Shown here: positions 33,908 to 46,192 of the stretch, one piece after another
How positions within the stretch are numbered: position 1 is the stretch's first letter
How the letters are laid out: each line of letters starts with the position of its first letter
NCBI GenBank assembly: GCA_005880795.1
Contig: VBGP01000012.1
Location: 22,960 to 86,959 of the forward strand
Origin: Chloroflexota bacterium
Lineage (GTDB): Bacteria > Chloroflexota > Dormibacteria > Dormibacterales > Dormibacteraceae
Reading direction: 5' to 3'
DNA length: 64,000 nt
Program-made: the position numbers and the translations under genes
The notes under the pieces: model-generated
Told to the model about the DNA's origin: nothing
The model's database searches: none
Seen by the model: the letters and a program-made list of their open reading frames with translations, nothing else

Positions 33908-35336
33908 CGGCGTGCTGCCTGATCCCCACGACGTCCTCGAGCGCGCGAAGCCGCGCCTCCACCCCCTCGCCGTCCGGCGCCTCGGAGTAGATCCGGATCA
34001 GAGGTTCGGTCCCGCTGGCGCGCAGGAGGACCCAGCTCCCGTCGGCGAGGTAGAACTTGAACCCGTCGTCGGAGCGGACGCGCTGCACCGCGACGCCGGC
34101 GATCTCCTGCGGCTCGTTCTTCTCCAGCGTGTCGAGGATTCGCTTGCGGTCGGCGTCGTACGACTCGCGCGCGAGATGAATGTCGTGCCGCGCGTATGCA
34201 TGCGGGCCCACGCGCTGCTCGAGGACGGCGAGGAGCTGTGAGATCGTCTTGTCCGACTTCACCATCATGTCGGCGAAAAGCAAGCCGATCAAGATGCCAT
34301 CGCGCTCGGGGATGTGACCACGCACCGCGAACCCGCCGGACTCCTCGCCGCCGAGCAAAGCGTTGGTCTCCATCATCTTCGGCGCGACGTTTTTGAACCC
34401 GACCGGGACCTCGTACACGCGCTCGCCGAACTCAGCGCCAAGCTTGTCCACCATCGCGGTCATGTTCACCGTCTTGATCACAGGGCCGCGCATGCCCCGC
34501 GCCTCGAACATGTAGAGCATCAGGAGCGCGAAGACCTGGAGCTGGTTGATGAACCGCCCTGTCTCGTCGATGATGCCCACCCGGTCCGCGTCGCCGTCCG
34601 TGCAGATGCACAGGTCCTGGCCGCCGACCTTCATGAATGAGATCGTCGAGTCGATGTTGGGCGGGATCGGTTCCGGGTTCATGCCGCCAAACAGCGGGTT
34701 GCGCTGGTTGTGCAGCTCCGTCACGGTCGTTCGACCGCCACCTATCATCTCGGCGATGTAGCCGTAGCCCGATCCATACATGCACTCGTGGACGATGCGC
34801 AGCCCGGCGTCCTTGATCGCATCCACGTCGACCATGCGGGCGACCTGTGCGTAGTACGGCTGGCGAGGGTCGTAAGACGAGACGAGGCCGTGCGCGACGC
34901 TGTGCTCCGGGGCAGGGACGTCGTCGAGGGCCGCGATGTTGCGCTCCAGCTCGGCGATCACGTCCGAGGGCACCGCGCTTCCGGTCTCGGTCTTGTACTT
35001 GTAGCCGTTGAACTGATACGGGTTGTGGCTCGCGGTGATCACTGCAGCGCCGGTGGCCTTGCGATCGATGACCGTCCACGACGCGACCTGGGTAGGTGAT
35101 GGCCGGTCGAACACGAGTGTCTTGATGCCGTTGCTTGCGAACACGTCGGACACCGCCTGCGCGAAGTCTTCAGACGCGAACCTGCAGTCGTAACCCACGA
35201 TCGCCAGCGGGTCGTTGGACCGTGACTTCATGTACTGGGCTGTGGCTTGCGCGACGCGGCGCACGTTGCCGAACGTGAAGTCATCGGCGACGATGCCACG
35301 CCAGCCATCCGTGCCGAACTTGATCGGGGTGGGCAC
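33897..35336 (-). CDS. phosphomannomutase/phosphoglucomutase
   Basis: A 479-residue alpha-D-phosphohexomutase. IKFGTDGWRGIVADDFT opens domain 1; the catalytic phosphoserine is in ITASHNPYQFNGYK; the magnesium loop is CTDGDADRVG; the sugar-binding loop GGEESGGF; and the phosphate-binding loop LRASGTEPLIRIYSEAP. It interconverts hexose 1- and 6-phosphates, feeding GDP-mannose or UDP-glucose synthesis. GTG at 35336 lies five nt before... after the manC stop; a longer GTG start at 35366 would overlap manC. The cupin gene overlaps its 3' end. Confidence 0.92.
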   Translation of the reverse strand: MPTPIKFGTDGWRGIVADDFTFGNVRRVAQATAQYMKSRSNDPLAIVGYDCRFASEDFAQAVSDVFASNGIKTLVFDRPSPTQVASWTVIDRKATGAAVITASHNPYQFNGYKYKTETGSAVPSDVIAELERNIAALDDVPAPEHSVAHGLVSSYDPRQPYYAQVARMVDVDAIKDAGLRIVHECMYGSGYGYIAEMIGGGRTTVTELHNQRNPLFGGMNPEPIPPNIDSTISFMKVGGQDLCICTDGDADRVGIIDETGRFINQLQVFALLMLYMFEARGMRGPVIKTVNMTAMVDKLGAEFGERVYEVPVGFKNVAPKMMETNALLGGEESGGFAVRGHIPERDGILIGLLFADMMVKSDKTISQLLAVLEQRVGPHAYARHDIHLARESYDADRKRILDTLEKNEPQEIAGVAVQRVRSDDGFKFYLADGSWVLLRASGTEPLIRIYSEAPDGEGVEARLRALEDVVGIRQHAGAS

Positions 35337-35340
35337 TGGC

Positions 35341-36405
35341 CTAAAGGTAACGGGTCTTGCGGGCACGCTTGAGCGCGTCGACGACCTTGCGCACGTCCTG
35401 CGCTCGGGAGCGCGGAACCACGAGCAGCGCGTCTTCGGTGTCCACGATGATCATGTCCTCGAGACCGATACCCGCGACGAGCCGGCGATCGCCAAAGATC
35501 AGGGTGCCCGTCGTGTCGACGAGCACCGCCTCACCTTCAACTGAGTTCCCGCGTGAGTCAGCGTGCACGCGGTCGCCGAGCTCTGCCCAGTTGCCGATGT
35601 CCGCCCAGTCAAAGCTCGCGGGCACGAGCAGAAGGCGCTCGGTCTTCTCCATCACCGAACGGTCTATGACTTCCACTGGAAGGTGGCTGTAAAGCTGGGC
35701 GGCGGCGGCTTCATCCCCTGCACGCCGTGCGGCGACGACCTTGTCCAGGCCGGCCAGATGACGCGGGGCGTGCCGGGCCATCTCGTCGATGAATATCCTT
35801 GTGCGCCAGGCGAACCAGGCGACGTTCCAGTAGTAGCCGCTGGACTTGTAGAACCGCCGCGCCGTCTTGAGGTCAGGCTTCTCGATGAACCTGTCGACGC
35901 GGCGGGTGCGAGCCGGCCCCGGCCGCGAGGCGTGGAGATAGCCGAGTCCAGTGGACGGAAACCTGGGCTTCAGGCCGATCGCTACGAGGTCGTCGGAGAA
36001 GTCTGCAGCGCGCAGTGCCGCGCGCAATGCTCGCGTCACCTCTGGGCGCCCGTGCACCACGTGGTCGGATGCCATCGCCAGCATTACGCCGGTCGCGTCC
36101 AGAGCATGGAGGGTGAGCGCAGCGAGGCCATAGGCGTTGGTCGTGCCGCGCGCCTGCGGCTCGATGATGAGGTGCTCCGCGTCGACCTCGGGCAGCACTG
36201 CCTGGATGATCGGCTGCTGCACGCGCTCGGTCACGACGTACACCTCGTCGACCAGTCCGCGGACGCGGTCGTAGGTGTCGCGAAGCAACGGCTGTCCGCC
36301 TTGACCGAGCGGCAGTGTGTGCTTCGGTGTCGATCGCCGGGAGCGGGGCCACAACCGAGTCCCGGCTCCGCCGGCGGGGATGACGGCGTAGTTCTTCTGG
36401 CTCAA
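35341..36405 (-). CDS. manC: mannose-1-phosphate guanylyltransferase
   Basis: A 354-residue nucleotidyltransferase making GDP-mannose. The GTP-binding loop [56 protein letters not shown] and [14 protein letters not shown] are specific for the GDP-mannose pyrophosphorylase family. No isomerase domain is fused; a separate cupin gene lies downstream. TTG at 36405 overlaps the metK stop as TTGA, so the start is well supported. Confidence 0.93.
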   Translation of the reverse strand: MSQKNYAVIPAGGAGTRLWPRSRRSTPKHTLPLGQGGQPLLRDTYDRVRGLVDEVYVVTERVQQPIIQAVLPEVDAEHLIIEPQARGTTNAYGLAALTLHALDATGVMLAMASDHVVHGRPEVTRALRAALRAADFSDDLVAIGLKPRFPSTGLGYLHASRPGPARTRRVDRFIEKPDLKTARRFYKSSGYYWNVAWFAWRTRIFIDEMARHAPRHLAGLDKVVAARRAGDEAAAAQLYSHLPVEVIDRSVMEKTERLLLVPASFDWADIGNWAELGDRVHADSRGNSVEGEAVLVDTTGTLIFGDRRLVAGIGLEDMIIVDTEDALLVVPRSRAQDVRKVVDALKRARKTRYL

Positions 36406-37553
36406 GCGCGCAGCGACAGCTCGTCAGCGAGCTCCTTGGCCCGCGTCGTCGACTCCCACGGAGCATCGATGTCGGTGCGGCCGAAATGGCCGTAGACGGC
36501 GGTCTGCCGGAACAGCGGCCGGCGCAGGTTGAGCTCCTTGATTACGCCGAGCGGACTCAGGTCGAAGAGCCTTGTCACCGCGGCGCCGATCGCGGCCTCC
36601 GGCGCCTTGCCCGTGCCGAACGTGTCGATGCGAACGGCGACCGGCTTGACGACGCCGATCGCATAGGACAGCTGCACCTCGCACTTGGCGGCCAGTCCCG
36701 CCGCGACGATGTTCTTGGCCACGTACCTGGCTCCGTACGCACCGGCGCGATCGACCTTTGTCGGATCCTTGCCCGAGAAGCACCCGCCACCGTGGCGCGC
36801 GTAGCCGCCGTACGTATCGACCATGATCTTGCGGCCGGTCAGACCCGCGTCGGCAACCGGGCCGCCGATGACGAACCTGCCGGTCGGGTTGATGAACGAT
36901 CGAACCGTTCCGTTGCGCAAATCGGACGGGATCACGACATCGATCACGTGCTCCGCGATGTCGGAGCGCAGCTGGTCCGCGTCGACCTCGTCATGGTGCT
37001 GAGTCGAAAGCACCACGTTGTCGACGCCACTTGGTTTCCCGTCATCTCCGTAGCGGATCGTCACCTGGACCTTGCCGTCGGGCCTCAAGTAGCTGAGCGT
37101 CTTGTTGCGACGAACCTCAGCGAGCTTGCGGGCCAGCCGGTGTGCCAGCGTTATCGGCAGCGGCATCAGCTCGGGCGTCTCATCGCACGCGAAGCCGAAC
37201 ATCATCCCGGAGTCGCCGGCGCCGCCCACATCGACGCCCTGCGCGATGTCGGGCGACTGCTCGTCGATGCTGACGACGATGCCGCAGGTCTCGGCATCAA
37301 AACCGTACTTGGCCCGCGTGTAGCCGACGTCCCGGACGGTCTGGCGGATGATGCGCGGGATATCGACGTAGCAGTCGGTGGTGATCTCCCCGACCACCAT
37401 CACCAGGCCCGTGGTCACGATGGCCTCACACGCCACCCGGGCCAGCGGATCCTTGGCCAGGATCGCGTCCAGGATGGCGTCAGAGATCTGGTCGGCCAGC
37501 TTGTCGGGGTGGCCTTCGGTGACGGACTCGGACGTGAACAGAGACGATGCCAT
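36402..37553 (-). CDS. metK: S-adenosylmethionine synthetase
   Basis: A 383-residue MetK. ATG 37553 follows a strong AAGGAGG Shine-Dalgarno. [20 protein letters not shown], the [19 protein letters not shown] loop and [15 protein letters not shown] are canonical. The usual GAGDQG reads GAGDSG here (about residue 113), a Gln to Ser change in an otherwise conserved loop. It makes SAM from methionine and ATP. The 95-bp upstream gap shows no recognisable SAM riboswitch. Coupled by TTGA to manC. Confidence 0.96.
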   Translation of the reverse strand: MASSLFTSESVTEGHPDKLADQISDAILDAILAKDPLARVACEAIVTTGLVMVVGEITTDCYVDIPRIIRQTVRDVGYTRAKYGFDAETCGIVVSIDEQSPDIAQGVDVGGAGDSGMMFGFACDETPELMPLPITLAHRLARKLAEVRRNKTLSYLRPDGKVQVTIRYGDDGKPSGVDNVVLSTQHHDEVDADQLRSDIAEHVIDVVIPSDLRNGTVRSFINPTGRFVIGGPVADAGLTGRKIMVDTYGGYARHGGGCFSGKDPTKVDRAGAYGARYVAKNIVAAGLAAKCEVQLSYAIGVVKPVAVRIDTFGTGKAPEAAIGAAVTRLFDLSPLGVIKELNLRRPLFRQTAVYGHFGRTDIDAPWESTTRAKELADELSLRA

Positions 37554-37648
37554 ACGGTCCTCCTTCGAATCTCCCACGCCGGCAAGGGCTCGCGACCGTG
37601 TGCGCAGGCCCCCAAGCGCCAGGTTCATACCTCTGGGACGCGCGAATG

Positions 37649-38527
37649 CTAACCCAGGGGGATGTAGTGGATGCCCGAGTGGCGGAAGAGCTTCGAGCCT
37701 CGCTGGCGGAGCAAGCCCGCTGTGGCGGCCCGAGACGCATCCATCACAGCCTCGAGATGCTCCCGTTTCATGACCCAGCTTGCCGTCGGCGCGGTGATCG
37801 GGCACAACACGACGATCCGGGCTCGCTGGCGAAGGCGTTCGTAGTCGCTGAGCATCTGGTGATGCAGCGACAGCTGGAGGGTTCTGGCGATCAGCTCGGG
37901 CAGGCTGTTGGGTTTCTGCTCGTACTCGCCCCCGCCCATGAGGCTGATGGCGATGATGTCGCGCGCGCCATCCTCCACTGCGGTGTTCATCGGGGTGTTG
38001 TCGACCACGCCACCGTCGAGATGCTCCCGGTCGTTGATCCGCACCGAAGGGAATACGCCTGGGATGGCGGTTGACGCGAGCAGCGCCGGCGCGAGCTCGC
38101 CAGAGCGGAAGACCGCCGGTTTGCCGGCGTTCATGTCGGTCGCCACTACCGCCAGCGGGACGCGGAGCTGCTCAAAGGTCGTGACGCCGCTCAGCGCCAT
38201 GGCTCGATCGATGAGCCGGCGCACGTTCTGCTGCGGCATCACGCTGAGCTGGTCGCGGCGAAGCCCCGACACGATGATGCCGAGGGGATGGGCTTGAAAC
38301 ACGGCAGCGGCCTGGCGCGAGAGCCAGACCTCGCGCAGCATCATCGTCCCCGCCAGAGACGGATAGGCGGCGATGGAGGCTCCGTTGAGCGCCCCGACGC
38401 TGGTGCCGACGATTCCCGAGGGCCCCTCGACCCCGGCTTCGAACAGCGCCTGCAGGACCCCCACCTGCGCGGCGCCTCTCGCGCCACCTCCGCCCAGCAC
38501 CCAGGTGCGCCGAGCGGATCCAAACAT
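37649..38527 (-). CDS. patatin-like phospholipase family protein
   Basis: A 292-residue protein. The glycine-rich oxyanion loop [16 protein letters not shown], the nucleophile elbow GTSVGALNG (G-x-S-x-G) and the catalytic Asp in [11 protein letters not shown] form the Ser-Asp dyad of patatin/RssA-like acyl hydrolases. It is predicted to be cytoplasmic or peripheral, without a signal peptide, and to cleave acyl esters of lipids; the substrate is unknown. It lies downstream of ahcY, separated by a REP-like element, and 95 bp before metK. Confidence 0.9.
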   Translation of the reverse strand: MFGSARRTWVLGGGGARGAAQVGVLQALFEAGVEGPSGIVGTSVGALNGASIAAYPSLAGTMMLREVWLSRQAAAVFQAHPLGIIVSGLRRDQLSVMPQQNVRRLIDRAMALSGVTTFEQLRVPLAVVATDMNAGKPAVFRSGELAPALLASTAIPGVFPSVRINDREHLDGGVVDNTPMNTAVEDGARDIIAISLMGGGEYEQKPNSLPELIARTLQLSLHHQMLSDYERLRQRARIVVLCPITAPTASWVMKREHLEAVMDASRAATAGLLRQRGSKLFRHSGIHYIPLG

Positions 38528-38540
38528 TTTGGTTAAGTCC

Positions 38541-38620
38541 CTCCCCGCTTGCCGGGGAGTTGGCTCCTCCCCACCTGTGGGGAGGTGGTGCGTAGCGCCG
38601 GAGGGGCTGCGCCGGAGGGG
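38541..38620. repeat. REP-like palindromic cluster between ahcY and the patatin gene
   Basis: The first palindrome ctccccg/cggggag with loop cttgc (38541-38559) is the exact reverse complement of the one inside argC. It is followed by cctccccac/gtggggagg (38567-38586) and a gcgccgg-rich repeat (38597-38618). Together they fill the intergenic gap. Confidence 0.7.
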
Positions 38621-38624
38621 AGAA

Positions 38625-40432
<1,808 letters not shown>

Positions 40433-40607
40433 GGCCGGAGACCTCGGCGAGAGATTCGGTGCACAGGTGGCCCAGATGCTAGGCGCGGCCGAGCATCGGA
40501 GCGAGCGCATCCGGTGATGCGTGAGCGAGAAGCGCAGGCTGCAACGACGCAGATGGGCCGCATGGGCGCCGAAGATCCGTCGAGGGGCTCCGGCCGGGAC
40601 TTCGCCG

Positions 40608-41538
<931 letters not shown>

Positions 41539-41552
<14 letters not shown>

Positions 41553-42834
41553 TGCCGCGATAGGTGAAGCCGAGGCCGCGCATCGCTTCCGGGTCGTAGA
41601 TGTTTCTTCCATCGACGATGACCGGGCGGCGCATGAGCTGCTTGATGCGAGCCATGTCGAGCTGGCGGAACTCATTCCACTCGGTGATCAACACGATCGC
41701 GTCCGCACCCGCCGCAACCTCGTACGCACTCTTGAGATATTCCACCTCAGGGAGGAGCAACCTGGATCTCTCCACCGCGGCCGGGTCATATGCTCGGACA
41801 TCGGCGCCGGCAGCAAGCAGGACCTTGGCGATGCCGACGCTCGGCGCCTCGCGCATGTCGTCGGTATTGGGTTTGAAAGCAAGTCCGAGCAAACCGATCA
41901 CCCGCCCTGGGAGCTCATCCAACGTCTCGCGCAACAGGTCAATCACGATCATGCGTTGGTCGCGATTGATTTGCATCACGGCCTGCAACAGCTCAGGGTG
42001 ATAGTTGAACCTTTCGGAGATTGCCGCCAGTGCCGCGACATCTTTGGGAAAGCAACTTCCGCCCCATCCAATACCGGCGTCGAGGTAGGTCGAGCCGATT
42101 CTCTTGTCGAGGCCCATGCCCTCGGCGACCAGCTTCGCGTCGGCTCCCAGCCGCCCGCTGATCCAGGCGATCTCATTGATGAACGAGATGCGCGTGGCCA
42201 GGAACGCGTTGGACGCGTACTTGACCATCTCCGCCGTGTAGATGTTCGGGGTCACCAGGATCGGCGCATCGAGCGGTGCGTACAGCTTCGCCACCTTCTC
42301 CGCCGCTTCTCGATCATGGCTTCCGATCACCACGCGGTCGGGGTGCATGAAGTCCTGGATCGCGGAGCCTTCGCGCAGGAACTCGGGGTTTGACACGACC
42401 GACGCCTTGTGCTGCGTGTTTCTTTTCTGGAGCACGCGCGACACCATGTCGCCCGTCAGTGGTGGCACGGTGGACTTGTTGACCACGACCAGCGGTCCGT
42501 CCATCGCATCGGCGATCGAGCTCGCCGCCGCCTCGACGTAGGAAAGATCCGCCTCCCCGCCTTCGCCCTCGGGCGTGCTGACTGCGATGATCGCGTACTC
42601 CGCGCCCGGCACAGCGTCGACATAAGAGGTCGTGAAACTCAAGCGCCGCGCCTTCGCGTTGCGGTCCACGAGCTCGACCAGACCCGGCTCATAAAAGGGA
42701 ACCTGGTTGTGCTTTAGCTGGGCGATCTTCTTCTCGTCGATGTCGACCACTGTGACGGCGTTGCCGAGGTCGGCCAGGCACGCCGCCGTCGTCAACCCAA
42801 CGTAGCCCGCACCGATGACCGCGACCTTGCTCAC
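41539..42834 (-). CDS. UDP-glucose 6-dehydrogenase
   Basis: A 431-residue enzyme oxidising UDP-glucose to UDP-glucuronate. [21 protein letters not shown] is the NAD-binding loop; [18 protein letters not shown] and the catalytic cysteine in [12 protein letters not shown] are diagnostic; [16 protein letters not shown] is the second-domain signature. GTG start at 42834. It overlaps the UDP-xylose synthase-like gene by 14 nt and follows a glycosyltransferase by 11 nt. Confidence 0.95.
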
Positions 42835-42845
42835 GTCGCCGCCGA

Positions 42846-43970
42846 TTATCCCAGCACGGATTCGTAGGCCGAGATTGTTTCGCGCGCGGCCCGCGTCCAG
42901 CTGAACTTCCTGGCGCGCCGCAGCCCGGCATGCCTCCAGCGCTCGCGCTCTCGCATCATCTCGACCGCCGCACGGCCCAGAGCGTCTCCGTTCCCGTCCT
43001 GCACGAGCAGAGCCGCGTCGCCCACCACCTCAGGCACGCTCGAGTTCCGAAAACCAGCGACTGGGCAGCCGCATGCCATCGCCTCGACGCACGGCAACCC
43101 AAAGCCTTCGTACCTGCTCGAGAAGACCAGGCAGGCGGCGGAGGAATAAAGGTCGGCGAGCGCCTCGTCGTCGACCCGCCCGAGCTGCACCGCGCCGGCC
43201 ATGCTCACCGGCGCTTGCCTCCCTGGCTCGCCCGCGATGACCAACCCCAAGCCCGGCTCCAGGCCCCGCGCCGTTCTCCAAGCCGCCAGCAGAGCGGAGG
43301 GGTCCTTGCGTGCATCCAGCGCCCCGACGAACAGCAGGTAAGGATCATGCAGGCCCCACCGTTCCTTGACTCGAGTCGCCGCTCCATCTCTCGGGCTGAA
43401 GACCGGATCGGCCGCCTCCGGGACGATGCGAAGCCTCTGTCGCGCCGCGACTCGAAGGCGGGCAGCGTCATCGGCGGTGGAGCTGGAAACCGCGATCACC
43501 ACGTCGGCGCGCGGGAGCAGTCGCCGGAAGAGCCCGTACCGAAACCGCTCGCCCCGCATGCCCGGTCCCTTCCACGCCCACGGAATCAGGTCGTGCAGCG
43601 TAACGACCAGCGGGCATGGGCTTCGGCCCGGCAGGTGGAAGTCGATGGCGTGGTAGAGGTCCGGACCGATGCGCTGGATGTCGCGGTTCAGGGCGACCGC
43701 GTCTTCGTAAGCCGCCACCTGGCCGTGGCTGCGGCGCCGGCAGCCGGCCAGCTTGTAGTCACCCACCGGAAGCGCCGGGGCGTCGAATGCCACGTCGAGG
43801 AGCAGGGTCAGGCGGGAGTCGAAGCCAGCCCAGATCATGCCCTTGAGCAGACCCCGGGCATAAGCGCCGACCCCGCGGGCGGCGCTCGGGCCCTGGAGCG
43901 GCCTCATGTCCAGCAGCACGGAAGGGCGACCCGCGCCCGTCCGAGATGAGTTCATGAGACTGGAGATCAT
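42846..43970 (-). CDS. glycosyltransferase family 1/4-type (GT-B)
   Basis: A 374-residue GT-B enzyme. The N-terminal domain has GVGAYARGLLKGM and the C-terminal domain has YLLFVGALDARKDPSALLAAW, followed by the donor-binding FSSRYEGFGLPCVEAMACGCPV with the E-x7-E type arrangement and NSSVPEVVGDAALLV. It likely transfers a sugar from a nucleotide donor to a cell-surface glycan. ATG 43970 has GGCGGG upstream; a second ATG lies at 43955. Only 12 bp separate it from the divergent nucleotide-sugar dehydrogenase gene. Confidence 0.9.
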   Translation of the reverse strand: MISSLMNSSRTGAGRPSVLLDMRPLQGPSAARGVGAYARGLLKGMIWAGFDSRLTLLLDVAFDAPALPVGDYKLAGCRRRSHGQVAAYEDAVALNRDIQRIGPDLYHAIDFHLPGRSPCPLVVTLHDLIPWAWKGPGMRGERFRYGLFRRLLPRADVVIAVSSSTADDAARLRVAARQRLRIVPEAADPVFSPRDGAATRVKERWGLHDPYLLFVGALDARKDPSALLAAWRTARGLEPGLGLVIAGEPGRQAPVSMAGAVQLGRVDDEALADLYSSAACLVFSSRYEGFGLPCVEAMACGCPVAGFRNSSVPEVVGDAALLVQDGNGDALGRAAVEMMRERERWRHAGLRRARKFSWTRAARETISAYESVLG

Positions 43971-43973
43971 AAT
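43968..43973 (+). promoter_or_regulatory. candidate -10 element, leaderless-type, in a 12-bp divergent gap
   Basis: CATAAT (one mismatch to TATAAT) ends 9 nt before the ATG at 43983 and overlaps the first codon of the divergent glycosyltransferase. This implies a leaderless plus-strand message. Confidence 0.35.
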
Positions 43974-43982
43974 TTGCCCGCC

Positions 43983-45173
43983 ATGAAAGACCTCGATCTC
44001 GTAATCGTGGGCGGATGCGGCCACGTGGGCCTTCCACTCGCACTGTCGCTGGCTGACTGCGGGTACCAGGTCGGCATCAACGACATCGACGAGCTCAAGA
44101 TCGAGCAGGTCAAGGCCGGCCACGTGCCCTTTCGAGAAACTGGCGCCGAAGAGCTGCTCCGGAAGCTGCTGCCGACCGGCAGGCTCGAGCTGTCATGCGA
44201 CGCCGCGATGCTGAGCCGGACCCGCACGGTGATCCTCGTCATCGGCACCCCGATCGACGAGTTCATGAACCCGTCGGTGCGGATCTTCGACCGGGTCCTG
44301 GACGAGCTGACGCCGCACCTCCAGGACGGCTCCCTGGTCATCCTGCGCTCCACCGTGTATCCGGGGACGAGCGAGACCGTGGAGCGACGCCTGCGCGCGG
44401 CCGGCATCGAGGCCCATGTCGCCTTCTGCCCCGAGCGGATCGCCGAAGGCCACGCGCTCGAAGAGCTGCGTTCGCTGCCACAGCTGGTGGGAGTCACCTC
44501 GGACGAGGCGTTCGCGAGAGCGCGCGTGCTGTTCGAGAAGATGGGGGTGGCGTCCGTCATCCAGACCACGCCGCTGGAGGCCGAGCTCGCGAAGCTTCTG
44601 ACCAACACCTGGCGGTACATGAAATTCGCCATCGCCAATCAGTTTTTTCAGATCGTCAACCGCTCCGGCCTCGATTACAACCGCGTCCTCAATGCCATCC
44701 GGCAGGATTACCCGCGCGCCGCCGACCTTCCAGGGCCAGGTTTTGCCGCAGGCCCGTGCCTGTTGAAGGACACGATGCAGCTCTCAGCCTTCACCGCCGA
44801 CCACTTCCCGATGGGCCAGGCCGCGATGCAGGTCAACGAGGGCCTTCCCGGCTACATCGTCGACACGCTCAACTCGCGCAAACCATTATTCGGCCGCACG
44901 CTCGGCATCCTGGGCATGGCGTTCAAAGGCGAGTCGGATGATCCGCGAGCCTCGCTGAGCTACAAGCTGCGCAAGCTGGCGCAGTTCAAAGGCGCGAAGG
45001 TGCTGTGCACCGACCCCTACATCATCGACGAGACCTTCGAGCCCCTCGACAAAGTGCTCCGCGAGTCCGACGTCCTGGTGGTCGGCGCGCCCCACCGCGC
45101 TTATCGGGGCATCGAGCTCGACGGTCGCGACGTTGTCGACATCTGGGGCGCCACGGGCCCTATCCGGCTCTGA
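43983..45173 (+). CDS. nucleotide sugar dehydrogenase (UDP-ManNAc/UDP-GlcNAc dehydrogenase type)
   Basis: A 396-residue four-electron nucleotide-sugar oxidoreductase. LVIVGGCGHVGLPLALSLAD is the NAD loop, RSTVYPGTSETVERRL and LTNTWRYMKFAIANQFFQI are family blocks, and the catalytic cysteine is in AAGPCLLKDTMQL. It differs from the UDP-glucose dehydrogenase nearby and most resembles UDP-N-acetylhexosamine dehydrogenases, but the substrate is an inference. I chose ATG 43983 over a TTG three codons earlier. Its stop overlaps the next gene as CTGA. Confidence 0.9.
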   Translation: MKDLDLVIVGGCGHVGLPLALSLADCGYQVGINDIDELKIEQVKAGHVPFRETGAEELLRKLLPTGRLELSCDAAMLSRTRTVILVIGTPIDEFMNPSVRIFDRVLDELTPHLQDGSLVILRSTVYPGTSETVERRLRAAGIEAHVAFCPERIAEGHALEELRSLPQLVGVTSDEAFARARVLFEKMGVASVIQTTPLEAELAKLLTNTWRYMKFAIANQFFQIVNRSGLDYNRVLNAIRQDYPRAADLPGPGFAAGPCLLKDTMQLSAFTADHFPMGQAAMQVNEGLPGYIVDTLNSRKPLFGRTLGILGMAFKGESDDPRASLSYKLRKLAQFKGAKVLCTDPYIIDETFEPLDKVLRESDVLVVGAPHRAYRGIELDGRDVVDIWGATGPIRL

Positions 45174-46192
45174 AGGTTCTCGTCACCGGCGCAGCCGGTT
45201 TCATCTGCGGGTATCTCGTCGCCGAGCTGCTCGACGCCGGACACGAGGTCGTCGGAGTGGACAACTTCAGCAAGTACGGGCCGGTCAGGCGAGCTTTCGA
45301 AAACGACCCTCGCTACCGGCTTGTCGAAGGCGATGCCAAAGACGCTGAGCTCCTCACCGAGCTTGCCATCGACTGCGACCAGGTGGTCGCGGGCGCCGCC
45401 ATGATCGGCGGCATCTCCTACTTCCACGAGTTCGCGTATGACCTGCTGGCGGAGAACGAGCGCATCTGCGCCGCCACCTTTGATGCTGCAATCAGTGCGT
45501 TCCGGCTGGGTCGCCTGCTGAAGATCACGGTGCTGTCGAGCAGCATGGTCTTCGAGAGCTCGTCGATCTTTCCCACCCCAGAAGGTGCACAGCAGACGAG
45601 CCCGCCTCCCCGCTCGACCTACGGATTCCAGAAGCTCGCAACCGAATATTTCGCCAAAGGGGCGCACGAACAGTACGGCCTGCCTTACACGATCGTGCGT
45701 CCTTTCAACTGCGTCGGCATAGGCGAGCGGAGGGCGCTGCGTGACATGGATGTGATGAGCGGCAACGTCAAGCTCGCCATGAGCCACGTCGTGCCCGACC
45801 TGGTCCAGAAGGTGATCAAGGGCCAGGACCCGCTGCACATCCTTGGCGACGGCAGCCAGGTCCGTCACTACACGTACGGCGGAGACCTGGCGCGAGGCAT
45901 CCGGCTCGCCATGGAGTCGGAGCAGGCGCTGAATGAGGACTTCAACCTCTCCACCGCACGCTCGACGACCGTCCGCGAGCTGGCCGAGGTCGTCTGGCTC
46001 AAGGTGCATGGGGCGGACAAACCGCTTCGTCTCATATCGGACCCGCCTTACGAGCACGACGTGCAGATGCGCGTGCCTGACGTGAGCAAGGCGCGGCGTG
46101 TGCTGGGGTTTGAAGCCGCGACTCCCCTCGAGGACGTGCTCGACGAGGTGATTCCATGGATCCGCGAAGAGATCGCCGCGGGACGCATTTGA
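45170..46192 (+). CDS. NAD-dependent sugar epimerase/dehydratase with probable CTG start
   Basis: A 340-residue extended SDR. LKVLVTGAAGFICGYLVAELL is the Rossmann opening; the usual third glycine is Cys here, with a glycine next to it. The active site is SSSMVFESSS plus Y-x3-K in STYGFQKLATEYF, and RPFNCVGIGERR is typical. The natural first residue is encoded by CTG (45170-45172), overlapping the preceding stop as CTGA exactly where other cistrons here have ATGA/GTGA/TTGA. No ATG, GTG or TTG is suitably placed. Its stop overlaps the next gene as TTGA. Confidence 0.88.
   Translation: MKVLVTGAAGFICGYLVAELLDAGHEVVGVDNFSKYGPVRRAFENDPRYRLVEGDAKDAELLTELAIDCDQVVAGAAMIGGISYFHEFAYDLLAENERICAATFDAAISAFRLGRLLKITVLSSSMVFESSSIFPTPEGAQQTSPPPRSTYGFQKLATEYFAKGAHEQYGLPYTIVRPFNCVGIGERRALRDMDVMSGNVKLAMSHVVPDLVQKVIKGQDPLHILGDGSQVRHYTYGGDLARGIRLAMESEQALNEDFNLSTARSTTVRELAEVVWLKVHGADKPLRLISDPPYEHDVQMRVPDVSKARRVLGFEAATPLEDVLDEVIPWIREEIAAGRI

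Noticed and set aside
37554..37648. SAM riboswitch upstream of metK
   Set aside because: The 95-bp gap is GC-rich and I cannot fit the conserved cores of known SAM riboswitch classes; an ordinary AAGGAGG start is present.
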